Source: Nostoc sp. UHCC 0926
Lineage (GTDB): Bacteria > Cyanobacteriota > Cyanobacteriia > Cyanobacteriales > Nostocaceae
Assembly: GCF_028623165.1 (NCBI RefSeq)
Contig: NZ_CP117768.1
Location: 372,001 to 436,000 of the forward strand
DNA: 64,000 nt
Direction: 5' to 3'
Shown: piece after piece, positions 16,627-26,185 of the stretch
How positions within the stretch are numbered: the stretch's first letter is position 1
How the letters are laid out: every line of letters begins with the position of its first letter
The notes under the pieces: generated by a model
The model's input: the letters and a program-made list of their open reading frames with translations, nothing else
Databases searched by the model: none
What the model was told of the DNA's origin: nothing
Program-made: the position numbers and the translations under genes

Positions 16627-18222
16627 ATGACTAAAAAACTAACCTGGATAATTTGGGGATTAAGTGCTTCTTGTCTGAGTGCGCCGGTAATTGCTTCAGC
16701 TTTAGAATCTACTCTGGGAACTAACGGTATTGATGCTCTGAAGCTACACCAATCTCCTTATAATTTAATCGGTCGTAAGATTGCTATTGGTCAAGTGGAA
16801 ATTGGCCGACCGGGAATGTTTGGTTGGGATAAGGCGGTGTCTAAAAATCGCGCCATATCTTTAGCGGCAGTATTTTTACGTGATGGACCAGCTAAATCAA
16901 ATACTGGTGTTGACCCCCACGCTTACAATGTCGCTGGTGTGATGGTGAGTCATGACAAAGCTTTGCCGGGAGTTGCTCCGGGAGCGCGACTGTATTCGTC
17001 TGCGGTGGGTTCCACTAAAAACATGGGTCAGCCAGAAGAGTGCTTATCGGCCCAGCACGTAGCGTTACAAAATAGTGGCGATGTCCGTGCGATTAACTTT
17101 AGCTTTGGTGAACCTCTAAGCCGCGATCCTAGACCAGAGGCGACTTTAGACGGCAATGCTTTACTAACTTTATGTGTTGACTGGTCTAGTCGCGTTCATG
17201 ATGTTTTGTATGCGATCGCAGGTAATCAGGGTAAGGGCGGTATTCCCATTCCTACAGATAATTTTAACGGAGTGAACGTGGCTTTTTCATCCCGCAGAGG
17301 GGGAGTTTTTAACAAAGTAGACGTGGCTAATCTGGCGGGTGCTAACCAAGGAGTGAGTGGAAAGCTAGTTGGAAGAGAATTTGATCTTAATGGGCGTCGC
17401 GCTATCAGTTTAGTTGCTCCTGGTAATAACATTCCCTTGCTCAATCCAGATGGCAAATTGAATAAGGTCACGGGGACAAGTTTTGCCGCACCTCAAGTTA
17501 CAGCTACTGTTGCTCTGTTGCAGGAATTTGCTGACCGACAGATGCGGACAAAACAACCCCACTGGAGCATCGATTCTCGTCATCATCAAGTGATGAAAGC
17601 TGTATTGCTGAATTCAGCAGACAAAATCCAAGATAGTGGTGATGGCTTGCGGTTGGGAATGAGCCGGACGCTAATTGATAAACAAAATCAAAACTGGCTA
17701 GATTCTGATGCTTATAAAGATCCTAAGATTCCCTTAGATGCCCAAATGGGAGCGGGTCATTTGAACGCATTTCGCGCTTATCAACAATTTAGTGCTGGTC
17801 AATGGCAGCCATCATCTGTGGTGCCGGCTATTGGTTGGGATTATCATACAGTCAACGCTGGAGCGTCTGTTGACTATGTGTTAGCAAAACCATTAAAGCA
17901 GAGCAGTTTTGTTGCTATTACCCTAAGTTGGGATCGATTGGTAGAACTCAATGATAAAAATAAAAACCAGCAATATGACGTGGGCGAAAATTTTCGCGAT
18001 CGCGGTTTGAATAATCTCGACCTATACTTAGTAAAAGCTGATGCTCAAAATTCAGATGCTGGTGCTGTTTGCTCCTCAATCAGCCAAATCGATAGTGTAG
18101 AACATATTTTCTGCCCGGTTGCTGCTACTGGCAATTACAAAATCCGTGTCCAGTTTCGGCAAAAGCTCAATGAAGCGACTCAACCCTATAGTTTAGCTTG
18201 GTGGAGTGTACCTATCAATTGA
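16627..18222 (+). CDS. Subtilisin-like (S8) serine peptidase-like protein, possibly exported
   Basis: A 531-residue protein with an N-terminal signal-like segment (WIIWGLSASCLSAPVIAS). The S8 fold is shown by PHAYNVAGVMVSH, which carries the first His of the HGTHVAG motif, by GVAPGARLYSSAV, by AIAGNQGKGG with the oxyanion Asn, and by GTSFAAPQVTATVALLQEF with the catalytic Ser. The usual catalytic Asp segment (VIDTG) is replaced by IAIGQVEIGRPG, where Glu may stand in, so activity is uncertain. The C-terminal ~130 residues resemble a beta-rich pre-peptidase-type domain. It is followed 430 bp later by a serpin on the same strand. Confidence 0.85.
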   Translation: MTKKLTWIIWGLSASCLSAPVIASALESTLGTNGIDALKLHQSPYNLIGRKIAIGQVEIGRPGMFGWDKAVSKNRAISLAAVFLRDGPAKSNTGVDPHAYNVAGVMVSHDKALPGVAPGARLYSSAVGSTKNMGQPEECLSAQHVALQNSGDVRAINFSFGEPLSRDPRPEATLDGNALLTLCVDWSSRVHDVLYAIAGNQGKGGIPIPTDNFNGVNVAFSSRRGGVFNKVDVANLAGANQGVSGKLVGREFDLNGRRAISLVAPGNNIPLLNPDGKLNKVTGTSFAAPQVTATVALLQEFADRQMRTKQPHWSIDSRHHQVMKAVLLNSADKIQDSGDGLRLGMSRTLIDKQNQNWLDSDAYKDPKIPLDAQMGAGHLNAFRAYQQFSAGQWQPSSVVPAIGWDYHTVNAGASVDYVLAKPLKQSSFVAITLSWDRLVELNDKNKNQQYDVGENFRDRGLNNLDLYLVKADAQNSDAGAVCSSISQIDSVEHIFCPVAATGNYKIRVQFRQKLNEATQPYSLAWWSVPIN

Positions 18223-18655
18223 AATAGGGGCGCACAACTTTTATTTGTGTCAACTTACAGTGTTTTATCATCTATTTGAACAACACTCCCCTATTGCGGC
18301 ACATAGCTGTGCGTCCCTAAAAAAATTTGGTATTTCGTGAACTGAAAAACGTGATTTTATGTTTAAAAATCAAAAAAGGTGGTTATTTTGTGATTAGGTA
18401 ATCTACAATACTTTTATTGATAAATATAAAAATTCCTAAAAATCGAGATTTTTCCTAATTCGTCTGCATAGCCGCCTCAATTAGGAATTAGCAGCTTTAA
18501 TAAGTTGTGTTTAATTCCTCTGAGCTACTAACTTGCTGTTACAAAAACTGTAACAGTCCCATTTTTTTATTGGAGCAAATGCAATAGTTAATCATTGACA
18601 CAGTGTCTGCGTCAACTCTGAGCACAGATCGGGAATCTTTCGCAAGTAAGGTGAT
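18223..18655. other. Intergenic region between S8-like gene and serpin gene
   Basis: A REP-like pair occurs early in the gap: TAGGGGCGCACA near 18225 and TGTGCGTCCCTA near 18308, pairing over a long loop. TAACTTGCTGTTACAAAAACTGTAAC (18530-18555) contains a short dyad, GTTACAAAAACTGTAAC. No gene was seen. Confidence 0.5.
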
Positions 18656-19990
18656 ATGATGATTCGGCAGAAATATAGTAGTGTGAGAGAAAATTTCATG
18701 CAAAGACGTTATGGTGTGAGTCTAGGCAGACGTTATGCTCTGGCAGCTGCAAGTGTTGTTCTATTTAGTGTATTAGGGTATTCTCAAGTCGATAGTAATA
18801 AAAGTGCCCTTGCCCAATCTAGTTTACCTCAGCCAGAAACTCCATCGCAAAAAAAAACACTCAAGACTGATACAAAAATCCTTGAGTCTACCAATAAGTT
18901 TGGCTTCAAACTATTTTCAGAACTTCTGAAAAGTGATAATGGTAAGAAGAATGTTTTTATCTCACCTTCAAGTGTCGCGATCGCTCTAGCTATGACCTAC
19001 AATGGCGCGAGTGGCTCGACTCAACTAGCGATCGCAAAAACCCTGGAATTACAGGGGATGAATCTGGAAGAAATCAACTCTTCTTACAAGGCAGCATTAA
19101 AGCAGCTTTTAGACAATTCAGATCCAAAAGTACAACTGAAGATTGCTAACTCACTTTGGGCAAATAAAAATGTTAGCTTTCGGCCAGACTTCCTCCAAAG
19201 AACGCAGGATTTCTATCAAGCTAAGGTCAGCAATTTAAATTTTCAAGATCCCGCAGCGCCTAGTATTATCAATAACTGGGTAAAAGAGAATACTAATGGC
19301 AAAATCGATCAGATAATTCAAAAAATTGAACCAAGTCAGGTGTTGTTTCTGATAAATGCCATATATTTTAAAGGAAAATGGAGCAAAGAATTTGATAAAA
19401 ATCAAACTGCTCAATACCCTTTTTACATCACATCTGGCAAACAAAAACAACACCCGATGATGTCACAGGACGGTGACTATAGATACTATGAAAGCAAACA
19501 ATTTCAGGCAGTTAGTTTACCTTACGGCAAAGATGGTAAATTCAGTTTTTATATTTTTCTGCCGAAACAGAACTCTAACCTCAAAGCCTTCTATCAAAAC
19601 TTGAATGTTGAGAACTGGGATAAATGGATGACTCAGTTCAGCGAACAAAAAGGGTTTATTCGTTTACCCCGCTTCAAAACAGATTACGACGTTACACTCA
19701 ATGATGCCTTGAAAACTTTAGGCATGGAAGAGGCTTTCAGCGACAAAGCCAATTTTTCCGGCATGGGTAAAAATTTTGCCATTAGCGAAGTTAAGCATAA
19801 AACTTTTGTGGAAGTGAACGAAGAAGGCACGGAAGCGGCTGCGGTTACTTCAGTGGGTATAAGAACAACAGCTTTGAGGCAGGAACCAGAACCATTCCGA
19901 ATGATTGTTGACCGTCCCTTCTTCTGTGCAATTAGAGATAATCAGACGGGAAGGGTTTTGTTTATGGGTTCGATCATTGACCCACAGTAA
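18656..19990 (+). CDS. Serpin (serine protease inhibitor)
   Basis: A 444-residue serpin. The N-terminus (RRYALAAASVVLFSVLGYSQ) is a signal or anchor segment, so the protein is probably periplasmic or secreted. Serpin landmarks are NVFISPSSVAIALAMTYNGA, LFLINAIYFKGKW, PYGKDGKFSFYIFLP, FVEVNEEGTEAAAV and the C-terminal DRPFFCAIRDNQTGRVLFMG. The hinge EEGTEAAAV (about residue 389) fits the inhibitory consensus with small residues at P12-P10. Counting from the hinge puts P1 near the Thr-Thr of GIRTTALR, with Arg close by; the loop looks a few residues longer than in antitrypsin. The start may be at 18698. It lies downstream of a subtilisin-like gene, a possible target or functional partner. Confidence 0.95.
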   Translation: MMIRQKYSSVRENFMQRRYGVSLGRRYALAAASVVLFSVLGYSQVDSNKSALAQSSLPQPETPSQKKTLKTDTKILESTNKFGFKLFSELLKSDNGKKNVFISPSSVAIALAMTYNGASGSTQLAIAKTLELQGMNLEEINSSYKAALKQLLDNSDPKVQLKIANSLWANKNVSFRPDFLQRTQDFYQAKVSNLNFQDPAAPSIINNWVKENTNGKIDQIIQKIEPSQVLFLINAIYFKGKWSKEFDKNQTAQYPFYITSGKQKQHPMMSQDGDYRYYESKQFQAVSLPYGKDGKFSFYIFLPKQNSNLKAFYQNLNVENWDKWMTQFSEQKGFIRLPRFKTDYDVTLNDALKTLGMEEAFSDKANFSGMGKNFAISEVKHKTFVEVNEEGTEAAAVTSVGIRTTALRQEPEPFRMIVDRPFFCAIRDNQTGRVLFMGSIIDPQ

Positions 19991-20012
19991 AAAATTCAAA
20001 ATTCCTTCATTT

Positions 20013-20040
20013 TGAATTTTGAATTTTGAATTTTGAATTT
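20013..20040. repeat. Heptanucleotide tandem repeat (TTTTGAA)
   Basis: Four tandem TTTTGAA units lie between the convergent serpin and AI-2E-type genes. The complementary segment AAAATTCAAAATTCC precedes it, so a weak hairpin is possible. It is an STRR-type repeat. Confidence 0.75.
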
Positions 20041-20044
20041 AATT

Positions 20045-21211
20045 CTAGGGTAATGTCGCTTCCGAAATACTCAGAGTGTTTTTCGCCTCAGCTTTCGGGG
20101 ACTCGTTTGCTGCAACGGGTGCAGTTATCTCCCCAGTGGCGCTGTCGTTTGTCTGGCTACCAGGACGCAAGGCACTTAAGGCGGTCTTAATTACAACAGC
20201 TGTGGGTACTGCCACAATTACACCCAACAGTCCGCCAATTCTTGCCCCTGTTAAGACTGAAATTAAAATCCAAACTGGATTTAAACCCGTAAAGCTGCCT
20301 AAAATTCGGGGGGCAATTAAGTTTTCGAGAATTTGTTGTACAATCACTGCTGCTATCAACACTCTCACACCCATTGAGAAATCTTGCAACGCTACCAATA
20401 GTGTAGTCAGGGCGATGCCTACAGAACCGCCAAAGGGGACGAGAGCCATCAGGCCAATAGTTAGGCCAAATAGCAGCCCAAATGGCACTTTCAGCCACAA
20501 AAAGGTAGGAATGAGGGCTGATGCCATGCAAGTAGATAAAATTAGCTGGGTGATGAAGAAATTTTGGAAGCTGAGGCGGACTGTTTTGGAGAAAGGATCG
20601 CGAAATTTATTAGGTAGCCATTCCACTAAACTTTGCCAGAGTTCACCCCCATGCTGTAAAAGATAGAAAGTCAAAACCATCGTCAAGAGAATATCTAGCA
20701 GACTAGTGACTGTAACTACCGCCAGATTTAAAACTTGTCCAGCGATCGCTTGTAATTGTCCCTTGACGCGATCGTTGATTTGCACTACCAGAGCATCGAG
20801 GTTAATCGGTAAGCCGAAAGTCTCGGCTTTTTCGTTTAATATCATTAACTGAGAGCGTCCAGAGTCGATCAACTCTGGCAAACGAGCCACCAGTTGTTGA
20901 GCTTGGGTAAGGGCCAGCGGAAAAAGTGTAACACCCAACGCCAATAAAATCGATAAAGCCAAGAGAAATACTAGGATAGCGACTTGCTCTCGCCTCGCAC
21001 CATGATGCTCCATCCAGCTCACGGGGTAGTTGAGCAGAAATGCTAGCACTGAGGCTCCAACTAAAATGACTATGAGAGAATGGAAATAATTAAAGAATAC
21101 CGAAAGTGCCCAACCATTTAGAACTAGCAGCGGCAGGAATAACGCGATCGCCCCGATTCGCGCTATTGGTGTGAATCTTTGCCACCAGTCGAGTAGCTTG
21201 CGTGTCTGCAT
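20045..21211 (-). CDS. AI-2E family transporter (PerM-like)
   Basis: A 388-residue integral membrane protein of the AI-2E/PerM family. There are about eight hydrophobic segments: two near residues 18-65, a third near 70-90, one near 165-185, and a cluster from about 215 to 345. The family signature LTFYLLQHGGELWQSLVEWLP is followed by LILSTCMASALIPTFLWLKVP, LALVPFGGSVG-like sequence and ENLIAPRILGSFTGLNPVWI. Members export varied substrates, including autoinducer-2 or ions; the substrate here is unknown. The C-terminal ~40 residues are polar. It is convergent with the serpin gene and stands alone. Confidence 0.9.
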   Translation of the reverse strand: MQTRKLLDWWQRFTPIARIGAIALFLPLLVLNGWALSVFFNYFHSLIVILVGASVLAFLLNYPVSWMEHHGARREQVAILVFLLALSILLALGVTLFPLALTQAQQLVARLPELIDSGRSQLMILNEKAETFGLPINLDALVVQINDRVKGQLQAIAGQVLNLAVVTVTSLLDILLTMVLTFYLLQHGGELWQSLVEWLPNKFRDPFSKTVRLSFQNFFITQLILSTCMASALIPTFLWLKVPFGLLFGLTIGLMALVPFGGSVGIALTTLLVALQDFSMGVRVLIAAVIVQQILENLIAPRILGSFTGLNPVWILISVLTGARIGGLLGVIVAVPTAVVIKTALSALRPGSQTNDSATGEITAPVAANESPKAEAKNTLSISEATLP

Positions 21212-21320
21212 TTTGAGCTGATTGCGGGATAGAACTAAATGAAATCTTTCTTTACAGCTTATTATCTCTGACTATATGAGTCTTATTCATCCTTCTAATT
21301 TAGGAGTTAGACTAACCTAC

Positions 21321-21848
21321 ATGGAAAATTTTGAACTGAAAGAGACTAGGGAGTGGGGAAGTAGGGGAACAGGGAGCAGGGAGCAGGGAGCAGAGGGGAA
21401 AGAAGTAATTTTTAATTCTCCCCCTTGCACCCAGCAAAGAGCCTCTCTGCCTCTTCTGCCCAATCCCCATTACCCCTTATCCCCAGAGGAGGCCCCGAGT
21501 TCCCTAATCCCCAAAACACAGTTGCTTTTATATTTAGTTCCGATTATCGGCTTTTTTCCATCCTTGTGGACTCTCTATCGGGGCCAGGGTAGTCGGGAAC
21601 AACTTGCTATTAGTCGTCTGTCTATTACTTTGGCGCTTACTTGGCTGTTGGGATATCTATTATTAGCTACCGGTGCAGCAACTTCAGATTTTTTGACGCT
21701 ACGTCTATTTATCCTCAATAGCTTTCTCACATCAGGTTACTTTTTAGTAAGTGTCTGGTTGATTTTGCGCCTGATGCAGGGCAAATCTGGGCGTTTACCA
21801 GGATTTAATACTTTAGCAGAACGAGTGCTGGGTAAGTATTTATCTTAA
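21321..21848 (+). CDS. Hypothetical membrane protein with repeat-derived N-terminus
   Basis: About 175 residues from the start MENFELKETREWGS; an earlier ATG at 21276 adds 15 residues. The C-terminal ~110 residues hold three or four hydrophobic segments (LLLYLVPIIGFFPSLWTLY, LALTWLLGYLLLATGAA, FLILNSFLTSGYFLVSVWLIL), so it is a membrane protein. The N-terminal ~60 residues cover an AGGGAGC heptamer repeat (GSREQ) and proline-rich sequence, which looks like repeat DNA that became coding or a wrongly extended start. No known family was recognised. Confidence 0.6.
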   Translation: MENFELKETREWGSRGTGSREQGAEGKEVIFNSPPCTQQRASLPLLPNPHYPLSPEEAPSSLIPKTQLLLYLVPIIGFFPSLWTLYRGQGSREQLAISRLSITLALTWLLGYLLLATGAATSDFLTLRLFILNSFLTSGYFLVSVWLILRLMQGKSGRLPGFNTLAERVLGKYLS

Positions 21849-22122
21849 TTTTTGCGGATGATCCTTTTGCAGTATTTTTACTTATTTCCTAAAAAAATCC
21901 GGTTGATTTATCTATATATCTAGTCAAATCCAGTTTATTATTGCCATACTTCAGTAAAACATCTCTAGATTGGCCCAAAAGAAGGAAAAATGTTGCTATA
22001 AGTGTTGTGGTTGACACTACATTAAAAAAGTTAGCACTGATAATTAAGAGTTAGCTATTATGGGTTGATTTGTCTGCATGTTTTTAGTCTGCAAATTTAC
22101 CGAATTTGATTAGTGAGTAAGT

Positions 22123-23559
22123 GTGAGGAAGTCTGTGACCATTCAAAGAAGTTCGGCAGAAGAAAACCAGTCGGGAAAAGCCTCTAAGTCCAGTAAAAAA
22201 ATTTCTCAGAACTCGAAATCTGGACGTTGGCTGTGGTTTTGGGTAGGTATGAGTGGTATTGCAATGGTGTCAGCAACAGCAGGGGCGCTTTTGGCGGTGT
22301 CTTTAACCAGTACGCCTTTGCAACAAGCCCAGCTAAGTCCAAAGGATGAGGCGGCCTTTGATGGCGATCGCATCTCTGGAGGTGGGTTGCGATTTTCACA
22401 ATTAACTCGCCCAGTGAATCTCTTAGTTTTGGGAATGAGCGTACTCCCACCGGATATCCAAAACCCTCCCCCAGAAACCAAAAACCTCAAATACCAGCCC
22501 CAGGTAAACTCCTTTGATGGTCTTTCCGATGTGATGCTCTTGCTCAAATTTGATCCAGAGACGAAAAAAATAATCATGCTCTCCATTCCCAGAGATACCC
22601 GCACACAAATAGAGGGGTATGGAGTGAAAAAAATTAATGCTGCCAATGTTGACGGTGGGCCAGCTTTGACTGCCAGAACCGTCAGTAATCTCTTAGGTGG
22701 GGCTGGAATTGATCGCTATATCCGAATTAACGTTCTGGGAGTTGCCAAGCTAATTGATGCTTTAGGGGGCGTAACAGTCTACGTCCCCAAAGATATGAAG
22801 TACCAAGATGATTCCCAGCATTTGTACATCAATTTGAAGGCGGGTAAGCAGCATCTCGACGGCGAGAAGGCACTGCAATTGCTGCGTTTCCGCCATGACG
22901 AACTCGGAGATATTGGCCGGATTCAGCGGCAGCAAATGGTTATGCGTGCTTTGATGGATCAAACACTGAACCCAGCTACTGTGGCTCAATTACCTAAAGT
23001 TCTTGATGTAGTGAAAGACCACATTGATACCAACTTGACGGTTGAAGAATTATTGGCGCTTATGGGTTTTGGGGTGCAGACAAATCGCTCTAATATGCAA
23101 ATGTTAATGCTGCCAGGTCGCTTTAGCGAGAAGAATGAGTTTGATGCTAGCTATTGGTTGCCCAACAAAGATGGTATTGCCAAACTGATGGCTCAACACT
23201 TTGGTTTGGAATCAGAACAGGAACAGCAGGCGACTGCAACTGATCCACGCTCTTTACGTGTAGCAATTCAAGATAGTACAGGTGGCGATCGCTCTAATCT
23301 CCAGCCATTAATTAGAGCCTTGGAAAAATCTGGATATCGCAACATCTATGTAGCCAAGGCATGGGGTGAACCTCTAGACGTAACTCACATTGTCGCCCAG
23401 CAAGGAGATGGTGACACTGCTGAATCAGTTCGCAACACTTTGGGATTTGGCGAAGTGCGTGTGGAAAGTACTGGCAACCTCGGCTCGGATATCAGTATCC
23501 AAGTGGGTCAGGATTGGTTACAACAAAAATCTATTTTAGAGGAGTCGCTGACCAAATAA
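22123..23559 (+). CDS. LytR-CpsA-Psr (LCP) family protein
   Basis: A 478-residue membrane-anchored LCP protein, the family that attaches undecaprenyl-linked glycopolymers to the cell wall or envelope. After a GTG start and a Ser/Lys-rich cytoplasmic tail comes one membrane helix (WFWVGMSGIAMVSATAGALL). The LCP domain (about residues 95-290) shows VNLLVLGMS, DGLSDVMLLLKFDPETKKI, MLSIPRDTRTQIEGYG, the Asn/Gly-rich KINAANVDGG, and LLRFRHDELGDIGRIQRQQ. These Asp and Arg residues are the phosphate-binding set. A C-terminal LytR_C-type domain begins near residue 385 (LRVAIQDSTGG). Standalone gene. Confidence 0.93.
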   Translation: MRKSVTIQRSSAEENQSGKASKSSKKISQNSKSGRWLWFWVGMSGIAMVSATAGALLAVSLTSTPLQQAQLSPKDEAAFDGDRISGGGLRFSQLTRPVNLLVLGMSVLPPDIQNPPPETKNLKYQPQVNSFDGLSDVMLLLKFDPETKKIIMLSIPRDTRTQIEGYGVKKINAANVDGGPALTARTVSNLLGGAGIDRYIRINVLGVAKLIDALGGVTVYVPKDMKYQDDSQHLYINLKAGKQHLDGEKALQLLRFRHDELGDIGRIQRQQMVMRALMDQTLNPATVAQLPKVLDVVKDHIDTNLTVEELLALMGFGVQTNRSNMQMLMLPGRFSEKNEFDASYWLPNKDGIAKLMAQHFGLESEQEQQATATDPRSLRVAIQDSTGGDRSNLQPLIRALEKSGYRNIYVAKAWGEPLDVTHIVAQQGDGDTAESVRNTLGFGEVRVESTGNLGSDISIQVGQDWLQQKSILEESLTK

Positions 23560-23640
23560 TTACTAATTTGTAATTTGTAATTAATTACGAGTTATGTTGA
23601 CACCCTGAAGTGATCAGATCCATGTTTCTAGCTGAACTGT

Positions 23641-24714
23641 TTACACTGCCACAAATGCTGCTGACAGTGAATTTACTACCTGGTTGAGTTCTAGGAGTTT
23701 AGCTGCTACCAGACCATTGGTTAATAATTCTTCTGCCTTAGCTAAAGCCTCTGGCATATCTGGACAAATACCACTCCGCCATAGGTAAAATCCGCCATTC
23801 CATAAGGCTGTTTGCATCATTTCACTTGGTTTACCTGCCAAAACCGCCTGAATATCCGCCACTAGTTCTTCAGTAGTTCCAAGGGGTACGTTCTTGGTAG
23901 TAAAGCCGTAATCACGCGGTACGAGGTGCAATCGTTCTACCTCTTGGGATGCTACGGATGAAGATAAGCTAATGATCGCAGTCCGATCGCGCGGTAAGTC
24001 GCAACTACCTTCCAATCCTTTCACTAATGTAAATTTTGTTACTCCCCGCAGTTCTAGAGCAATCTTAAATATCTCTTCTGTCGGCGGATGAACAAACCCA
24101 GCAATTACGTGAGCATCCCCGGCATAAGGACACCAGATTAGCTCCATTGTTGCCAAGGGCGGACGCTTGCCGAGTTGGTCGCGGTACTCCCAAATACTTT
24201 TAGTTAAGGGAAAATGCTGAGGTAGATAAATAAAGCCGATTCCGGTTTGCTCAAACACTTGCTGAGTTTTTGCTAGTGGTAGCGTAGTCCAATCGACTCC
24301 TAAACCCTGCCAAATCTCTATTAGGGGTAAGCCGTATTTCGTTGGTAGGCGATCGCCACCGTGCATCACCACTGGTTGTCCAACTGCCGCGAGTAGTAAA
24401 GCTGTTACCGGACTAATTGGTGCTGTGCGTGTTCTGCCATCATAAGGTATACCAAAAGCGATCGCTGGTCGCCCAGAGACGATTGGTTGCAGTTTTGGCC
24501 CCAGTTGATCATAGGCATCCAACATTCCTGCTAACTCTTCCCCCGTAGGCCGCTTGATTCGATGAGCAATCAAAAACGCTCCGATTTGGGCTGGTGTAGC
24601 TTCACCCAGCAACATCATTTTTGTAGCGGTGGCTGCTTGGGCGCGAGTTAAATTCTCGGCTGTGTGGTTTCCGCTACCTACTTTTTGCAGGAATTCCCTA
24701 AATACATTGCTCAT
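23641..24714 (-). CDS. cnaT: CnaT-like anthranilate phosphoribosyltransferase-family protein
   Basis: A 357-residue protein of the glycosyltransferase family 3 fold (TrpD-like): EELAGMLDAYDQLGPKLQPI, then IAFGIPYDGRTRTAPISPVT, VVMHGGDRLPTKYG and FTLVKGLEGSCDLPRD. It lies downstream of ntcB on the same strand with an 86-bp gap. In Anabaena the gene next to ntcB, cnaT, encodes such a protein and is needed for nir operon expression, so the context supports CnaT rather than the tryptophan pathway enzyme. The canonical TrpD glycine-rich loop (GTGGD) appears altered, with GIPYDGRTRT at the corresponding place, which agrees with a different role. Confidence 0.85.
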   Translation of the reverse strand: MSNVFREFLQKVGSGNHTAENLTRAQAATATKMMLLGEATPAQIGAFLIAHRIKRPTGEELAGMLDAYDQLGPKLQPIVSGRPAIAFGIPYDGRTRTAPISPVTALLLAAVGQPVVMHGGDRLPTKYGLPLIEIWQGLGVDWTTLPLAKTQQVFEQTGIGFIYLPQHFPLTKSIWEYRDQLGKRPPLATMELIWCPYAGDAHVIAGFVHPPTEEIFKIALELRGVTKFTLVKGLEGSCDLPRDRTAIISLSSSVASQEVERLHLVPRDYGFTTKNVPLGTTEELVADIQAVLAGKPSEMMQTALWNGGFYLWRSGICPDMPEALAKAEELLTNGLVAAKLLELNQVVNSLSAAFVAV

Positions 24715-24800
24715 TTATCCTTTGTCCTTTGTCCACTGTCATTTAGTCCATTGTCCTTTCTGAAAATGACTAATGACCAATGACTAATAACTAATCACAC

Positions 24801-25748
24801 TTAAGAAGCCGATCGCTGCTGATCAATTTGTAATGGAATATTTTCCTGCACTAGTTGCCAAAAGTGCTTGATGGGGGGAATTTGGAGCCGGTCTTGAGTT
24901 GTTACCATAACTACCCGACGAGTCAAACTGGAACCATCTGCTAAACCACTAGTATTATTGCTGGCTAAGGAACGAATCGCCAGGGTAGCGTCTTGGCGTG
25001 CTTCTACTAATGCTGATTGAGGTAGCAAAGCTATCAGTTCTCCTTGGCGTACCACTCCCCGGAAGGCATCTAGGGTATTTACCTCTAAAGCTGCCTGGAG
25101 TTTAGCTTCCATTCGCTCAAATCTATCTTGTATTAAGCGCTGCATCCCATAACCATCTTTAAAAACCACTTGAGGATAACGAATTAGCTCCGACCAAGGG
25201 ACGCATTCATATTGGGCTAGTGGATGATTGGCTGCGGTTAGAACTTTTATCGGTTCATCATAAAGTACTTCTACCACCATTTCTCTACCAGTGGTTAAAA
25301 AGCGATTATTCATCACAATTGCTAAATCCACCAATCCATCTTTGAGGACTTTCAGGGCGCGATCGCTTCCCAATGAAGTCACCCGCAATTGTACATCTGG
25401 ATAATCATGACAAAATTTTTGCAACACTGGTGGTAAGTAAGATCCACAAACAGAGTGAATCGCGGCGATGCATAGTTCTGGCTGCTTTCCGGCTATTAAA
25501 TCAGCTAATTCTTCTGTAGCTGTCTGCCATTCTTGGCAAATTTTGCGGACACGGGGCAGTAAACATTCACCTCCGAGTGTCAATTTGCCATGACTTGTTC
25601 TGTGAAACAGTTCTACACCCAAATCTGCTTCCAATGCCTGGATTTGGCGACTAATCGTCGATTGGGTGACACCACATGTTCGCGCTGCTTGTTGAAAGCT
25701 GCCGGTTTGGGCGATCGCTAGAAAGGCTTGCAACTGCTCTAGGCGCAT
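24801..25748 (-). CDS. ntcB: LysR-type nitrogen regulator NtcB
   Basis: A 315-residue LysR-type regulator. The winged helix-turn-helix spans residues 1-60 (MRLEQLQAFLAIAQTGSFQQ, then CGVTQSTISRQIQALE), followed by an effector domain to about residue 300. NtcB activates nitrate assimilation genes, responding to nitrite or nitrate together with NtcA. Its identity rests on neighbours: cnaT downstream, and the HEAT/Rieske/nirA genes upstream. The promoter contains a canonical NtcA site and -10 box 37-78 bp before the ATG, which matches NtcA-dependent expression of ntcB. Confidence 0.9.
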   Translation of the reverse strand: MRLEQLQAFLAIAQTGSFQQAARTCGVTQSTISRQIQALEADLGVELFHRTSHGKLTLGGECLLPRVRKICQEWQTATEELADLIAGKQPELCIAAIHSVCGSYLPPVLQKFCHDYPDVQLRVTSLGSDRALKVLKDGLVDLAIVMNNRFLTTGREMVVEVLYDEPIKVLTAANHPLAQYECVPWSELIRYPQVVFKDGYGMQRLIQDRFERMEAKLQAALEVNTLDAFRGVVRQGELIALLPQSALVEARQDATLAIRSLASNNTSGLADGSSLTRRVVMVTTQDRLQIPPIKHFWQLVQENIPLQIDQQRSAS

Positions 25749-25784
25749 TTTTATGTAGCCTGAATTACATTTATCGGTTTCATT

Positions 25785-25826
25785 AAGTTAACGGATTTTT
25801 AACCAAAGTTTGGTAGGCTTTGTTAC
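25785..25826 (-). promoter_or_regulatory. NtcA-activated promoter of ntcB
   Basis: GTA-GGCTTTGT-TAC occupies 25813-25826 on the plus strand, and its complement fits GTA-N8-TAC too. Exactly 22 bp toward the gene lies TAACTT (25790-25785 on the minus strand), matching TAN3T. This is the textbook class II NtcA promoter layout. The transcript start would be about 30 bp before the ntcB ATG. Confidence 0.75.
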
Positions 25827-26185
25827 AGGTCTTTTCCTGAAATTTATATTTGTGTAAATCAGGTTTTACTGCCTTTGTCGTCAATTATCCGCTTTGCACG
25901 GAATTTTTTGGTAAATTTCGCTAAAAAAGACTCGACTATTTTCTTCTGTAATATATAAATTTTTAGATAAGATTTTAAATTCATCACATTGTGCGACGGA
26001 TTATGAGGTATTTTCAACACAAGTTTCTGTGCAACTTGTGGATACGACTGGGATGCCTACGGCGGGCTACACCTACACGTCATATTTGCATTTACTAATT
26101 ACGAATTATGTTGACTATTTCTATTCTGGTAACTTAATCCTGATACAAATCATTATTCTTGCTTTTTCATCCTCTTTAAGAGAAT
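25827..26185. other. Intergenic region between ntcB promoter and nirB-like gene
   Basis: AT-rich gap containing a diverged copy of the GC-rich dispersed repeat at 26050-26078 (GGATGCCTACGGCGGGCTAC). A short plus-strand frame covers this stretch but has no recognisable protein features. Otherwise nothing was seen. Confidence 0.5.
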
